Source: a virus
IMG/VR virus record: IMGVR_UViG_3300021963_000676
Location: 1-23,212 of that record
Length of the DNA: 23,212 nucleotides
Strand: one strand, 5' to 3'
Positions within the stretch are counted from its first letter, which is position 1; each line of letters begins with the position of its first letter. This document shows positions 1 to 6,442 of this stretch, one piece after another. The notes under the pieces are model-generated. The model saw nothing but the letters and a program-made list of their open reading frames with translations, was not told the origin of the DNA and did not search any database. The position numbers were made by a program, and so were the translations under genes.

Positions 1-1
1 G

Positions 2-454
2 CAATATTACAACGCCCAAGGTAACACAAACGTAGCCGCTGGTTATGTTGGGATGGCTTACGGCTATGTGAATTTGCAGCCGCAAAATATCACTGTTGCC
101 GCCGCAAACTTTCCCGCAGGGACAGGCTCTAATATTCTGACTGCCGGGGCCATTTACATTGTCCCCGGAAGATGGACTCCGGCAGGGCTTACAAGCGGCG
201 GGACCAGCGCGGCGGTTTCCGTATCCATCAACGCGAATGAGTTGGTCACTTACTCCTGCTACAACTCTACCGACAGTTCTGCCCAAAACATCACGCAGTC
301 GGCTGGCACTTTGATCGCAAGTTGCAAACAAAACTGGTATGATGGCTGTCAGCATGGGCTGGTTTACCGAACAACCGCTGGACTTGTCACTATGACACCA
401 ACTGGCACGGCAACAGGCTGTCGCATACAAGCTGTAAGATGGACCTTCGGATAA
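2..454 (+). CDS. Probable virion/tail-region protein, 5' end cut by the window
   Basis: The reading frame is open from base 2, so the ATG at 53 is internal and the true start lies upstream of the window. About 150 residues are visible. They are rich in Gly, Thr, Ala and Val in a pattern typical of beta-structure, with three cysteines in the second half (YSCYN, ASCKQ, DGCQH) and a fourth near the end (TGCRI). It ends in a hydrophobic-aromatic strand (QAVRWTFG). No family is recognised. Its position directly before repeat and fibre genes makes a virion component plausible, but this is inference from neighbours. An 84-nt spacer follows, which is long for this window. Confidence 0.6.
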   Translation, partial: QYYNAQGNTNVAAGYVGMAYGYVNLQPQNITVAAANFPAGTGSNILTAGAIYIVPGRWTPAGLTSGGTSAAVSVSINANELVTYSCYNSTDSSAQNITQSAGTLIASCKQNWYDGCQHGLVYRTTAGLVTMTPTGTATGCRIQAVRWTFG

Positions 455-484
455 CCCCGCAGACAGACCCGAGCACCTAGTCTC

Positions 485-507
485 AAGCGTAAAAATGCGG
501 TACGCTT
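485..507. other. Perfect 7-bp inverted repeat in the 84-nt spacer
   Basis: AAGCGTA (485-491) and TACGCTT (501-507) are perfect reverse complements separated by nine bases. There is no T-run on either side, so it is not a convincing intrinsic terminator. It sits between the end of the first gene and the strong Shine-Dalgarno of the next. It may be an mRNA hairpin that protects or separates transcripts, or an operator half-site pair. Function unknown. Confidence 0.4.
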
Positions 508-538
508 ACCCAACATGACCCAGTAAAGGAGGGACATA

Positions 539-1363
539 ATGTTTGGTTTTAGTCCCTTCTCCGCAGCGCCCTTTTCTGGCCTAACTGAAACAGCGGACAT
601 AGTTGTTGGGGTCGTCGGCGTTTCTGCATCGGGCAGCGTTGGTTCCGTTGTTGCGCCCGCCGCTGTCATCCTTACGGGCGTATCGGCCACCGGTGCCGTC
701 GGTGACGTCGCTGTCACTGGTTCTGCGCTGGTACTCGTTACGGGTCTCTCTGCCTCGGCAAGTGTTGGCACTGTTTCCGTGCAAGCAAACGCCGACGTCG
801 CTGTATCTGGCCTATCCGCCACAGGTGCTGTTGGAAATGTCAGCATTACGGCCTCAGCCCTTGTGCAACCCACAGGTCTTTCCGCCACAGGCGCTGTTGG
901 TACTGTTACCACTACGGCCTCGGCCCTTGTCCTTCCGACAGGTCTTTCCGCCACAGGCGATGTGGGCTCGGTTAGCGTAACAGCTTCGGCCCTTGTGCAG
1001 CCAACAGGTGTTTCCGCCACAGGCGCGGTAGGCACGGTCACAGTACAGGCCAATGCTGTCGTTGCCGTCTCCGGCGTCTCCGCTTCCGGCGCTGTTGGTT
1101 CCGTAACGGTTACGGGCTCGGCTGTCGTTATTCCTCTGGGTGTCAGCGCCATCGGTCGTGTTGGACAGGCGACAGTATGGGGCAATATCGTACCCAACCC
1201 CGGCACCGATTGGGACCCCCTTAACCCGGCCCCGCCCACTTCTTGGAACGCGATTTCCCCCGCTGCAGGTTCGGCGTGGACGGAGGTCGATCCAGATGCT
1301 ATAAATACGTGGACAGAGGTGGAACCGGCACCGCCGACCATCTGGACAACAATCGCGGCGTGA
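539..1363 (+). CDS. 22-residue-repeat virion protein (adhesin/decoration type)
   Basis: This 274-residue protein has a strong ribosome site (AAAGGAGGGACATA before the ATG). After about 20 residues it consists of about nine tandem units of 22 residues (first spacing 20) on the pattern G-V/L-SATGAVG-x-V-x-V-T-A-S-A-L-V-x-P-T. Alternating hydrophobic and small residues suggest a beta-solenoid or stacked beta-strand rod. The last 57 residues change character: proline-rich, with five tryptophans in repeated W-x-x-V/I-x-P motifs (for example AWTEVDPD, TWTEVEPA). From memory, this repeat plus Trp/Pro tail occurs in uncharacterised structural proteins of marine phages. Neighbouring fibre genes support a surface or tail role. 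No catalytic motif is seen. Confidence 0.75.
   Translation: MFGFSPFSAAPFSGLTETADIVVGVVGVSASGSVGSVVAPAAVILTGVSATGAVGDVAVTGSALVLVTGLSASASVGTVSVQANADVAVSGLSATGAVGNVSITASALVQPTGLSATGAVGTVTTTASALVLPTGLSATGDVGSVSVTASALVQPTGVSATGAVGTVTVQANAVVAVSGVSASGAVGSVTVTGSAVVIPLGVSAIGRVGQATVWGNIVPNPGTDWDPLNPAPPTSWNAISPAAGSAWTEVDPDAINTWTEVEPAPPTIWTTIAA
599..1189 (+). repeat. Tandem 66-bp coding repeats, about 9 copies
   Basis: The DNA encoding residues 21-217 of the repeat protein is a diverged tandem array with a mostly 66-bp period. The best-conserved core reads like TCTTTCCGCCACAGGCG and recurs in adjacent units (around 880, 946 and 1012). Middle units are more alike in DNA than outer ones, which suggests recent unit duplication. 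Copy number may vary between related phages through slippage or recombination. Confidence 0.8.
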
Positions 1364-1372
1364 GGATGACCT

Positions 1373-2695
1373 ATGCCCAGTACGTACACTACTAACCTCG
1401 GAATTGAACTTCCAGCCGATGGCGAACAGGACGGCGTCTGGGGCGATGTCGTTAACGACAACATGAACATCGTCGACCGTGCCATTAACGGGTCGTTGAT
1501 TTTATCCCTGAGCGGCACAACCTCAACGCTGACTACGTCAGACGGCACGCTATCCAACGGGCAGTATAAGGCGCTGATTCTAGGCGGTACCCCAAGCGGC
1601 ACCCACACAATCACCATCGCGCCCAACGACGCCCAGAAGATTTACTTTGTGTACAACCTGTCCGGTCAGTCTGTTGTCTTCTACCAAGGCTCTGGGACCA
1701 CTGTGACCATCGCCACGGGCGACACTGCAATCATCTACTCGGATGGTGGCGGCTCCGCAGCCGGTGTCGTAAATCTGACCGACCACTTCGCCATGAACTC
1801 GGTAAAGATTACTGGGGGTACTATTACTGGGATCACTGATCTTGCCGTTGCCGATGGCGGTACGGGGGCATCAACTGCCGCAAACGCTTTGATAAACTTA
1901 GGACTGACTGCCACGGCGGCAGAACTTAACTATACCGACGGTGTCACATCCGCCATTCAAACGCAGCTCAATAACAAGCAACCCTTGGACGCTGAACTTA
2001 CCGCCATTGCCGCCCTTGCTGTGACCGACAGCAACTTCATCGTTGGCAACGGGACGACGTGGGTCGCTGAAAGCGGGGCGACTGCGAGGACCTCTCTGGG
2101 TCTTGGAAGCATCGCCACGCAGGATTCTTCGGCGGTTGCAATCACCGGTGGGACCATCACGGGGATCACTGATCTTGCCATTGCCGACGGCGGCACGGGG
2201 GCATCAACCGCAAGTCAAGCACTTATCAACCTAGGTTTAACCGCCACTGCTACGGAGATTAACTACACTGATGGTGTAACCTCTGCCATCCAAACGCAGC
2301 TGGACGCTAAGCAAGCTACCATCACAGGCGCCGCCACAACGGTCACTTCAAGCGACCTGACGGCATCCCGCGCTGCTGTGTCGAACGCATCAGGTAAGAT
2401 CGACGTGTCGGCAGTGACGACCACCGAACTTGGCTACGTTTCTGGCGTGACCAGCGCCATCCAGACACAGATGAATACCAAGGCTCCGTCGGCGAGTCCG
2501 ACACTGACCACACCAACTCTTAGCAGCCCGACCACGACGGGGACTGTCACGGTCAATGGCGGCTCTGCAAGTTGGACTATCGTCGCAAGCGGCACAAACT
2601 TGACATTCTCCTACGGCGGGGTGGCTAAATTTAGAATGACTAGTGCTGGCGCACTTGTCACCGCTGGCGATATCACGGCATTTGGAGCACCGTAA
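1373..2695 (+). CDS. Tail fibre protein with GGTGAST repeats
   Basis: 440 residues, with a Shine-Dalgarno-like GAGGATGACCT before the ATG. The N-terminal third (TTNLGIELPADGEQDGVWGDVVNDN onward) resembles fibre head domains that follow the TNLGLxxPxxG pattern. Two copies of the classical tail-fibre motif ADGGTGAST-x-x-x-ALINLGLTATA follow, each continuing into the NYTDGVTSAIQTQL segment. A third, partial copy (GYVSGVTSAIQTQM) comes before a Thr/Ser/Pro-rich stretch and a short C-terminal beta-domain. This is typical of the elongated trimeric shafts of phage fibres. The stop TAA shares its last A with the next start, so the two fibre-type genes are probably co-translated. Host-range determination is the likely role. 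Confidence 0.85.
   Translation: MPSTYTTNLGIELPADGEQDGVWGDVVNDNMNIVDRAINGSLILSLSGTTSTLTTSDGTLSNGQYKALILGGTPSGTHTITIAPNDAQKIYFVYNLSGQSVVFYQGSGTTVTIATGDTAIIYSDGGGSAAGVVNLTDHFAMNSVKITGGTITGITDLAVADGGTGASTAANALINLGLTATAAELNYTDGVTSAIQTQLNNKQPLDAELTAIAALAVTDSNFIVGNGTTWVAESGATARTSLGLGSIATQDSSAVAITGGTITGITDLAIADGGTGASTASQALINLGLTATATEINYTDGVTSAIQTQLDAKQATITGAATTVTSSDLTASRAAVSNASGKIDVSAVTTTELGYVSGVTSAIQTQMNTKAPSASPTLTTPTLSSPTTTGTVTVNGGSASWTIVASGTNLTFSYGGVAKFRMTSAGALVTAGDITAFGAP
1811..1981 (+). repeat. Fibre shaft duplication, copy 1
   Basis: This segment is repeated at 2144-2314, exactly 333 nt (111 codons) downstream and in frame. Identical stretches include GATCACTGATCTTGCC. Most differences fall at third codon positions, so the copies have drifted under protein-level constraint. 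Confidence 0.8.
2144..2314 (+). repeat. Fibre shaft duplication, copy 2
   Basis: Second in-frame copy of 1811-1981. It encodes GGTITGITDLAIADGGTGAST and the following NLGLTATATEINYTDG segment. A third, shorter and more diverged copy of the end (GVTSAIQTQ) lies at about 2449-2472. Confidence 0.8.
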
Positions 2696-3786
2696 TGGGA
2701 TTTCCGTTTAGCGGTAATGGAGCACCACTATCGTTCTCTGAACTCCAAACTGAGTTTGGTGGGTCAAATCCCATCAGCATGTCTGAGTACTATCGCAACG
2801 GCGCATACGTCACGGACAACAACGTAGACGTGCCTACATCCGGGGTTCTGGCGTTTAGCGACTTCTACGGCGCGTCCAAGAAGTTTGTCGTCACAATATC
2901 CGCCAATACCACAAACGCAGACGCCGCCACCCTTCTAACCGCCGCGGGCTGGAATACGGAAAGCTTCTTCCAGATAACCATTAACGCTGGCGTAACAGCC
3001 TACGCTACGTCTACCGCCAATGGGGGTCTCACCATAAGCGGCTCCTACCCCTATGGGTTCGCCGTTGTTAATAGCGGCGTAATTATGGGTATGGGCGGAC
3101 AAGGCGGAAGTGACTCGTCTCTTGCCGGAGGAAACGGTGGCCCTGCCCTAAAGATTGTTAACTCGTATACAACTGCGCAGATGTCCGTCACCAACAACTC
3201 TGGAGCAGTTATTGCAGGTGGCGGCGGTGGCGGTGGCGCACAAAACAACGGTGAAATTAAAGGTGGCGGCGGTGGTGGCGCGGGCGGCGGTTCTGGCGGG
3301 TTAGCCAGACAACTTCGCGGTGGGTACTACCTTGGGTCTGCAGGGGCAGGTGGCGCTCTTGGAGCGGCTGGCGGCACGGGGACGGGAGATGGTAACTTGA
3401 TTACCAGCGCATCCGGGGGTGGCGCGGGCGGTGGTGGCGGTGGCTATGACCTAGACGGTATTTCCGCCACACGCGATGGCGGATGCTGTGGCGCGGGTGG
3501 CGGTAGGATTCTTCCGGGAAGCGGCGGTGCTGGCGGTGGTGGTGGCAGTGGCTGCAATGGCGGGTCTGGCGGGTCTGGCGGAGCCGTCGGCGGTAATGGT
3601 CAACCTTCCGTGGCGGGCGGTCATGCGGGTGCTGGCGGCGGTGGTGGATGGGGCGCTACCGGAGGCACTGGCGGAGGCGATGCTGGCTCTGTTGCGGGCG
3701 GTGCTGGCGGCGCAACTGTTCAAAAGAACGGTAGCACTGTAACGGTCACAAACAGCGGTACTCTGTACGGCTCTGTTGCTGCGTAG
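2695..3786 (+). CDS. Glycine-rich fibre/adhesin protein
   Basis: 363 residues. The start overlaps the previous stop (TAATG) and GGAG lies eight bases upstream. The first 62 residues carry a recurrent phage N-terminal module: SFSELQTEFGGSNPISMSEYYR followed by a VPTSGVLAFSDFYGA motif. A beta-rich stretch follows (residues about 63-160). From about residue 165 the chain is dominated by Gly with Ala and Ser, including several runs of five to seven glycines. Long Gly runs occur in distal receptor-binding tips of phage fibres, such as T-even gp38-type adhesins with polyglycine-II helices, so a receptor-binding role is plausible. It could instead be a fibre shaft extension. Four cysteines sit within the glycine-rich part. 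Confidence 0.75.
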   Translation: MGFPFSGNGAPLSFSELQTEFGGSNPISMSEYYRNGAYVTDNNVDVPTSGVLAFSDFYGASKKFVVTISANTTNADAATLLTAAGWNTESFFQITINAGVTAYATSTANGGLTISGSYPYGFAVVNSGVIMGMGGQGGSDSSLAGGNGGPALKIVNSYTTAQMSVTNNSGAVIAGGGGGGGAQNNGEIKGGGGGGAGGGSGGLARQLRGGYYLGSAGAGGALGAAGGTGTGDGNLITSASGGGAGGGGGGYDLDGISATRDGGCCGAGGGRILPGSGGAGGGGGSGCNGGSGGSGGAVGGNGQPSVAGGHAGAGGGGGWGATGGTGGGDAGSVAGGAGGATVQKNGSTVTVTNSGTLYGSVAA

Positions 3787-3795
3787 GGGATAAGC

Positions 3796-4029
3796 ATGGA
3801 ACTTCTAGACATCATAAACGCCGTAATGCAGTGGGTGGTGGTGCCTGTCGCTGGCGGGTTGCTGATGATGTATCGCACACAGCAGAGCCACGCGACACAG
3901 ATCGCGGTTCTGCAAGCGGTCCACGAGGCAAACAAAGAAGCGCATGACCGGGAGTTCAAGGAAGTGCGGGAAAGCTTTAAGCGCATCTTCGAGAAGCTGG
4001 ACACTATTGAACTGGCTTTGCGCAAATGA
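3796..4029 (+). CDS. Small membrane-anchored coiled-coil protein (i-spanin candidate)
   Basis: 77 residues, with GGGGATAAGC before the ATG. Residues about 10-28 (AVMQWVVVPVAGGLLMMY) form one membrane segment. Residues about 32-75 are charged and heptad-like (KEAHDREFKEVRESFKRIF) and predict a coiled coil. An N-terminal anchor plus periplasmic coiled coil followed by an overlapping lipoprotein gene is the arrangement of Rz/Rz1-type spanin pairs. However, 77 residues is short and the partner lacks the usual proline-rich linker. The stop overlaps the next start (ATGA). It could equally be an unrelated membrane protein or a small XhlA-like protein. Confidence 0.6.
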   Translation: MELLDIINAVMQWVVVPVAGGLLMMYRTQQSHATQIAVLQAVHEANKEAHDREFKEVRESFKRIFEKLDTIELALRK

Positions 4030-4247
4030 AGTGGCTTCCACTCCTACTCCTAGCTGCGTGTGGTCCTATTGCAGTTACATCAATAGCCTACACCACAGCT
4101 TGCCCGGAAGGAGACGCGCAATGCGAAATTCGTCAAAACGCGCAGACCCTTTACTACATGGGCCAGTTCGACGCTGGGGACGCCTTGATGTGTGGCGGCG
4201 ATCCTGCTGTGCGGTCATCGCTTGGGGATGTCTGCTCGTCTTACTAA
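4026..4247 (+). CDS. Small Cys-rich lipoprotein (o-spanin candidate or other envelope protein)
   Basis: 73 residues. The N-terminus MKWLPLLLLAAC is a lipoprotein signal with lipobox L-A-A-C, so Cys12 should be lipidated after signal peptidase II cleavage. The mature part has four further cysteines (26, 33, 56, 70), enough for two disulphides. The start overlaps the preceding stop by ATGA and no good ribosome site is visible, so coupled translation is likely. The last 127 nt are also read in another frame as the start of the next gene. A spanin role is suggested by the coiled-coil neighbour and the endolysin downstream, but the Cys-rich sequence is not typical of o-spanins. Confidence 0.6.
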   Translation: MKWLPLLLLAACGPIAVTSIAYTTACPEGDAQCEIRQNAQTLYYMGQFDAGDALMCGGDPAVRSSLGDVCSSY

Positions 4248-4924
4248 GCCCTGCCGCAGCGCAAGTCACGGGCGACCTGAACACCAACAGTGGCAACACC
4301 AACTCCACTGTTGGCAGCAACAACCCCACCAGCAACGAAACTACAAACTACAACGGTGCCGGGGCTGCGCCATTCAGCCAGCCTGTTCCGACCGCTGCAG
4401 CGCCGACAGTCATGGGTGGCGGCGGCAATGATTCCTGCCTGATCCCAATCCAACAAGCCTTCCAGATCAGCATCTTTGGCAAAGCCGAAGGTAAAATGAT
4501 CCAAGACCCCGAGTGCAATCGTAGGAAAGACAGTCGCCTTCTTGGCACACCGCAGGACACGGGCGGGCTCGGGCTGCAGGTTAGCGGCATATCCCTGATG
4601 TGCAACAATGCCGCCGTCTTCAAGGCAATGGCTTTGGCGTCAACGCCCTGCCCCATTTACTCGATAACTGCCGGAAAGCTGATGGTTGGTCGAGAAGCCT
4701 ACGTTGCTATGCGTAGTCAACCCTCCATTTATGTGGTAGGATACACCGACGACCAGATTTTCTGGGACGAGTTTTTGCTGATGGGAGAGGAACTGCCCGA
4801 TGTCGAAATCAACCAAGATACTGGCCCTAGCCTTTCTGAGCGCTTCCGCCGCAACACAGGCGCTGGCGGATCAGACGATGCCGAATCTAAACCAAGCGGC
4901 GGAAACGATTCTGGGGCAAATTAG
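4121..4924 (+). CDS. Exported protein with Asn/Thr-rich linker and four-Cys domain
   Basis: 267 residues. The frame is open further upstream, but AAGGAG at 4109-4114 is ideally placed for ATG 4121. GTG 4190 would give a more ordinary 25-residue signal peptide, but with a weaker ribosome site. Residues 25-47 (WRRSCC...LLVLLSPAAAQ) form a Sec signal with cleavage after AAA at about residue 47. Residues 48-80 are Asn/Thr/Ser-rich and 81-103 are Pro/Ala/Gly-rich. A compact domain with Cys106, 132, 161 and 177 follows: PECNRRKDSRL, then SGISLMCNNAAVFKAM, then STPCP. From memory, similar secreted proteins (Asn/Thr linker, then C-x-R-x-K-x-S-R and an M-C...AM...TPCP pattern) occur in marine phages, with unknown role. 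The gene overprints both neighbours (127 and 125 nt). Confidence 0.75.
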   Translation: MRNSSKRADPLLHGPVRRWGRLDVWRRSCCAVIAWGCLLVLLSPAAAQVTGDLNTNSGNTNSTVGSNNPTSNETTNYNGAGAAPFSQPVPTAAAPTVMGGGGNDSCLIPIQQAFQISIFGKAEGKMIQDPECNRRKDSRLLGTPQDTGGLGLQVSGISLMCNNAAVFKAMALASTPCPIYSITAGKLMVGREAYVAMRSQPSIYVVGYTDDQIFWDEFLLMGEELPDVEINQDTGPSLSERFRRNTGAGGSDDAESKPSGGNDSGAN

Positions 4925-5561
4925 CGCATCCCAGATTCTAATGGCGGGGGCAACCCAAGCCGCTGCAACAGGCGACGTCTTGAACCCGGGCGTCATGCAG
5001 ACCGCCGCCATCAGCGACCAGATGCAAGCAGACTATAACAATGCTATCCAAGCAGTGATCGACGCCAACTACTACGGCGCTCGAGAACTTTTGTTGGATC
5101 AGCACGATCAGGCTATGCAGAACCTAAGCACTTCCGTGGACGACCTTGTCGATGCCACGCTGGTGCTGGCGACGGCATCCACCGTGGCGCAAATGGCGGA
5201 AGCCGCCGACACCGTGCCAGAGCAGCAAGCCCTGCAGGCTATGTTGGAAAACTCCCCTGAGATGGCAATCTCGGATGCGGAGCAGGGGGACTACAACACC
5301 GCGCTTGCAGCAGTGCAGCAATACGCCCGCGAGGCTGGCGCGTTCCTTGCTGCCGCCAACAACACCACCCTGACATCGACAGTTGATGCCTATGCCGCCA
5401 ATGCAAACGTCAACCTGTACGGCGGCTATGCGGCCTACAGCGCCACGGCGGACATCATCAACATCGGCGCGGGCAACGCCTTCGGTCTTGGTTTTCAGGG
5501 GTTTCTTGCCAGCAACGGTGTGAGCGCTGCTGACATCTATAGCGCAGGGTATGGATCGTGA
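4800..5561 (+). CDS. Exported helical protein of unknown function
   Basis: 253 residues, with GAGAGGA just before the ATG and a clear Sec signal peptide (MSKSTKILALAFLSASAATQALA, cleavage about residue 23). The signal supports this start despite a 125-nt overlap with the previous gene. The mature protein is Ala/Gln/Asn-rich and mostly helical in appearance, with no cysteine. The final 50 residues are Gly/Tyr/Ala-rich (LYGGYAAYSA, GAGNAFGLGFQGF). I do not recognise a family with certainty. Together with the two preceding exported proteins it forms a secreted cassette between the fibre genes and the lysis genes. It could act in the periplasm during lysis, in superinfection exclusion, or be a virion part that passes through Sec. 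Confidence 0.7.
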   Translation: MSKSTKILALAFLSASAATQALADQTMPNLNQAAETILGQISASQILMAGATQAAATGDVLNPGVMQTAAISDQMQADYNNAIQAVIDANYYGARELLLDQHDQAMQNLSTSVDDLVDATLVLATASTVAQMAEAADTVPEQQALQAMLENSPEMAISDAEQGDYNTALAAVQQYAREAGAFLAAANNTTLTSTVDAYAANANVNLYGGYAAYSATADIINIGAGNAFGLGFQGFLASNGVSAADIYSAGYGS

Positions 5562-5989
5562 GCGAAGAAGACAGTGGCACGACCCTTAAGGTCGGTGGCT
5601 TTGACGTAAAGGGCTGGTACTTTGCCGTGGCCCTTCCTGTGCTGTCTGGCCTATCTGGCGGCATTTATTATGCCTATGACACCGTCAATCGGTTCTGGGC
5701 CGTCGAGGAGAGCGTCAACGCCATCACGGATATGGAAAGCCGGGTGCAGACGCTTGAACAGGCCATCCAAGACAACGATGTGCGCGGGCTTGCGCCAAAG
5801 CTGTCGTCAATCGGAACTCAAATGCAGACGATCTTGGAACAGCAGAAGGCGCTGCTTGACCTGCGTTCTTCGGTGGAAAAGTCTGATGCCGTCACGTCCG
5901 GCCTAAAAGATAAGCTGGACAAATACGACCGCGACATCGAAGACCTGTGGAAAGCGATGGACGACCTTTCGAAGAACCCGATCCAATGA
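5558..5989 (+). CDS. Membrane-anchored coiled-coil protein, GTG start
   Basis: 143 residues, starting at GTG 5558 within the overlap GTGA that also ends the previous gene. Residues about 18-42 (GWYFAVALPVLSGLSGGIYYAY) form a membrane segment. Residues about 48-140 are strongly heptad-like (MESRVQTLEQAIQD, then DKLDKYDRDIEDLWKAM) and predict a long coiled coil. An N-terminal anchor with a long coiled coil is compatible with an i-spanin, at a more typical length than the 77-residue protein. The following small TM/Cys protein could be a partner. Function is not proven by the sequence, and overlapping stops and starts tie it to its neighbours. Confidence 0.7.
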   Translation: MSEEDSGTTLKVGGFDVKGWYFAVALPVLSGLSGGIYYAYDTVNRFWAVEESVNAITDMESRVQTLEQAIQDNDVRGLAPKLSSIGTQMQTILEQQKALLDLRSSVEKSDAVTSGLKDKLDKYDRDIEDLWKAMDDLSKNPIQ

Positions 5990-5997
5990 GGAAACAC

Positions 5998-6186
5998 ATG
6001 ACAGAAAAAATCCTGTGGCTCTTGTTTGCCCTAGCCGTAGCTGGGGTGTTTTGGGTATCGCAAGATGGGTTTTACCGTTACCCCTGCCAAGACCCAAAGA
6101 AGTGGGGACTGCCCGAGTGCCAGCCGCCAATCTGCACGGCGACGAAACAATGTCCTGAAGACCTGTTAGGAGATCAAAATGGCTAA
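5998..6186 (+). CDS. Small membrane protein with four-Cys periplasmic tail
   Basis: 62 residues from ATG 5998, chosen because TGAGGA lies six bases upstream. ATG 5986 (ATGA overlap with the previous stop) would add four residues. Residues 4-20 (KILWLLFALAVAGVFWV) form a membrane segment. The rest is a compact Pro/Cys module: RYPCQDP, LPECQPP, ICTATKQCPEDL. Four cysteines in about 26 residues suggest two disulphides in the periplasm. From memory, similar YPCQDP-type small proteins occur in marine phages and are uncharacterised. The 3' end overlaps the next gene by 8 nt. Confidence 0.7.
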   Translation: MTEKILWLLFALAVAGVFWVSQDGFYRYPCQDPKKWGLPECQPPICTATKQCPEDLLGDQNG

Positions 6187-6442
6187 GGAAGACGCCAGCC
6201 TGTTGGAAGCAAAACTTCGCTACTTTATCGGAATCGCCCTGACCATCATCTTGGGCGGGACGATTTTTGTGATCCTGTACAGCTTGGTCTTTGTGACCCA
6301 GCCCATGGGTGCATCCAGCGAAAACGACCGCAAGTTCTTTGAACTCTTGACCCCCATCGCCTCGTTCATCGTCGGGGCATTGGGCGGCGTTCTCGCGGCA
6401 AGCAACAACAAGGCTCAGAAGGAAGAGGAGACTGAAGAATGA
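6179..6442 (+). CDS. Two-TM membrane protein, holin candidate
   Basis: 87 residues, with TTAGGAGATCAAA before the ATG. Two hydrophobic segments lie at about residues 15-38 (FIGIALTIILGGTIFVILYSLVFV) and 55-72 (LTPIASFIVGALGGVLAAS), with charged termini (KAQKEEETEE at the end). Size, two-TM topology and position two genes before the endolysin fit a class II holin. From memory, small two-TM proteins with an LTPIxSFIVG second segment are widespread in marine phages and often unannotated. The stop overlaps the next start by ATGA. No direct evidence of pore formation can be read from sequence. Confidence 0.7.
   Translation: MAKEDASLLEAKLRYFIGIALTIILGGTIFVILYSLVFVTQPMGASSENDRKFFELLTPIASFIVGALGGVLAASNNKAQKEEETEE

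Noticed and set aside
599-1189. CRISPR-like regular repeat array
   Set aside because: The 66-bp period lies in frame in a coding gene and there are no unique spacers between constant repeats.
364-1626. A 420-codon open frame on the minus strand across the repeat-protein gene
   Set aside because: It arises from the tandem repeat and GC-rich third positions of the plus-strand gene. It has no ribosome site and runs into two clearly coding plus-strand genes.
3944-4120. Upstream extension of the four-Cys exported protein to ATG 3944
   Set aside because: It would overlap two other well-supported genes completely, has poor composition, and would bury the signal peptide. ATG 4121 has a strong Shine-Dalgarno.
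5947-5997. Start of the small TM/Cys protein at 5947
   Set aside because: ATG 5998 has TGAGGA at ideal spacing, and the extra residues are only the overlap with the previous coiled-coil gene.
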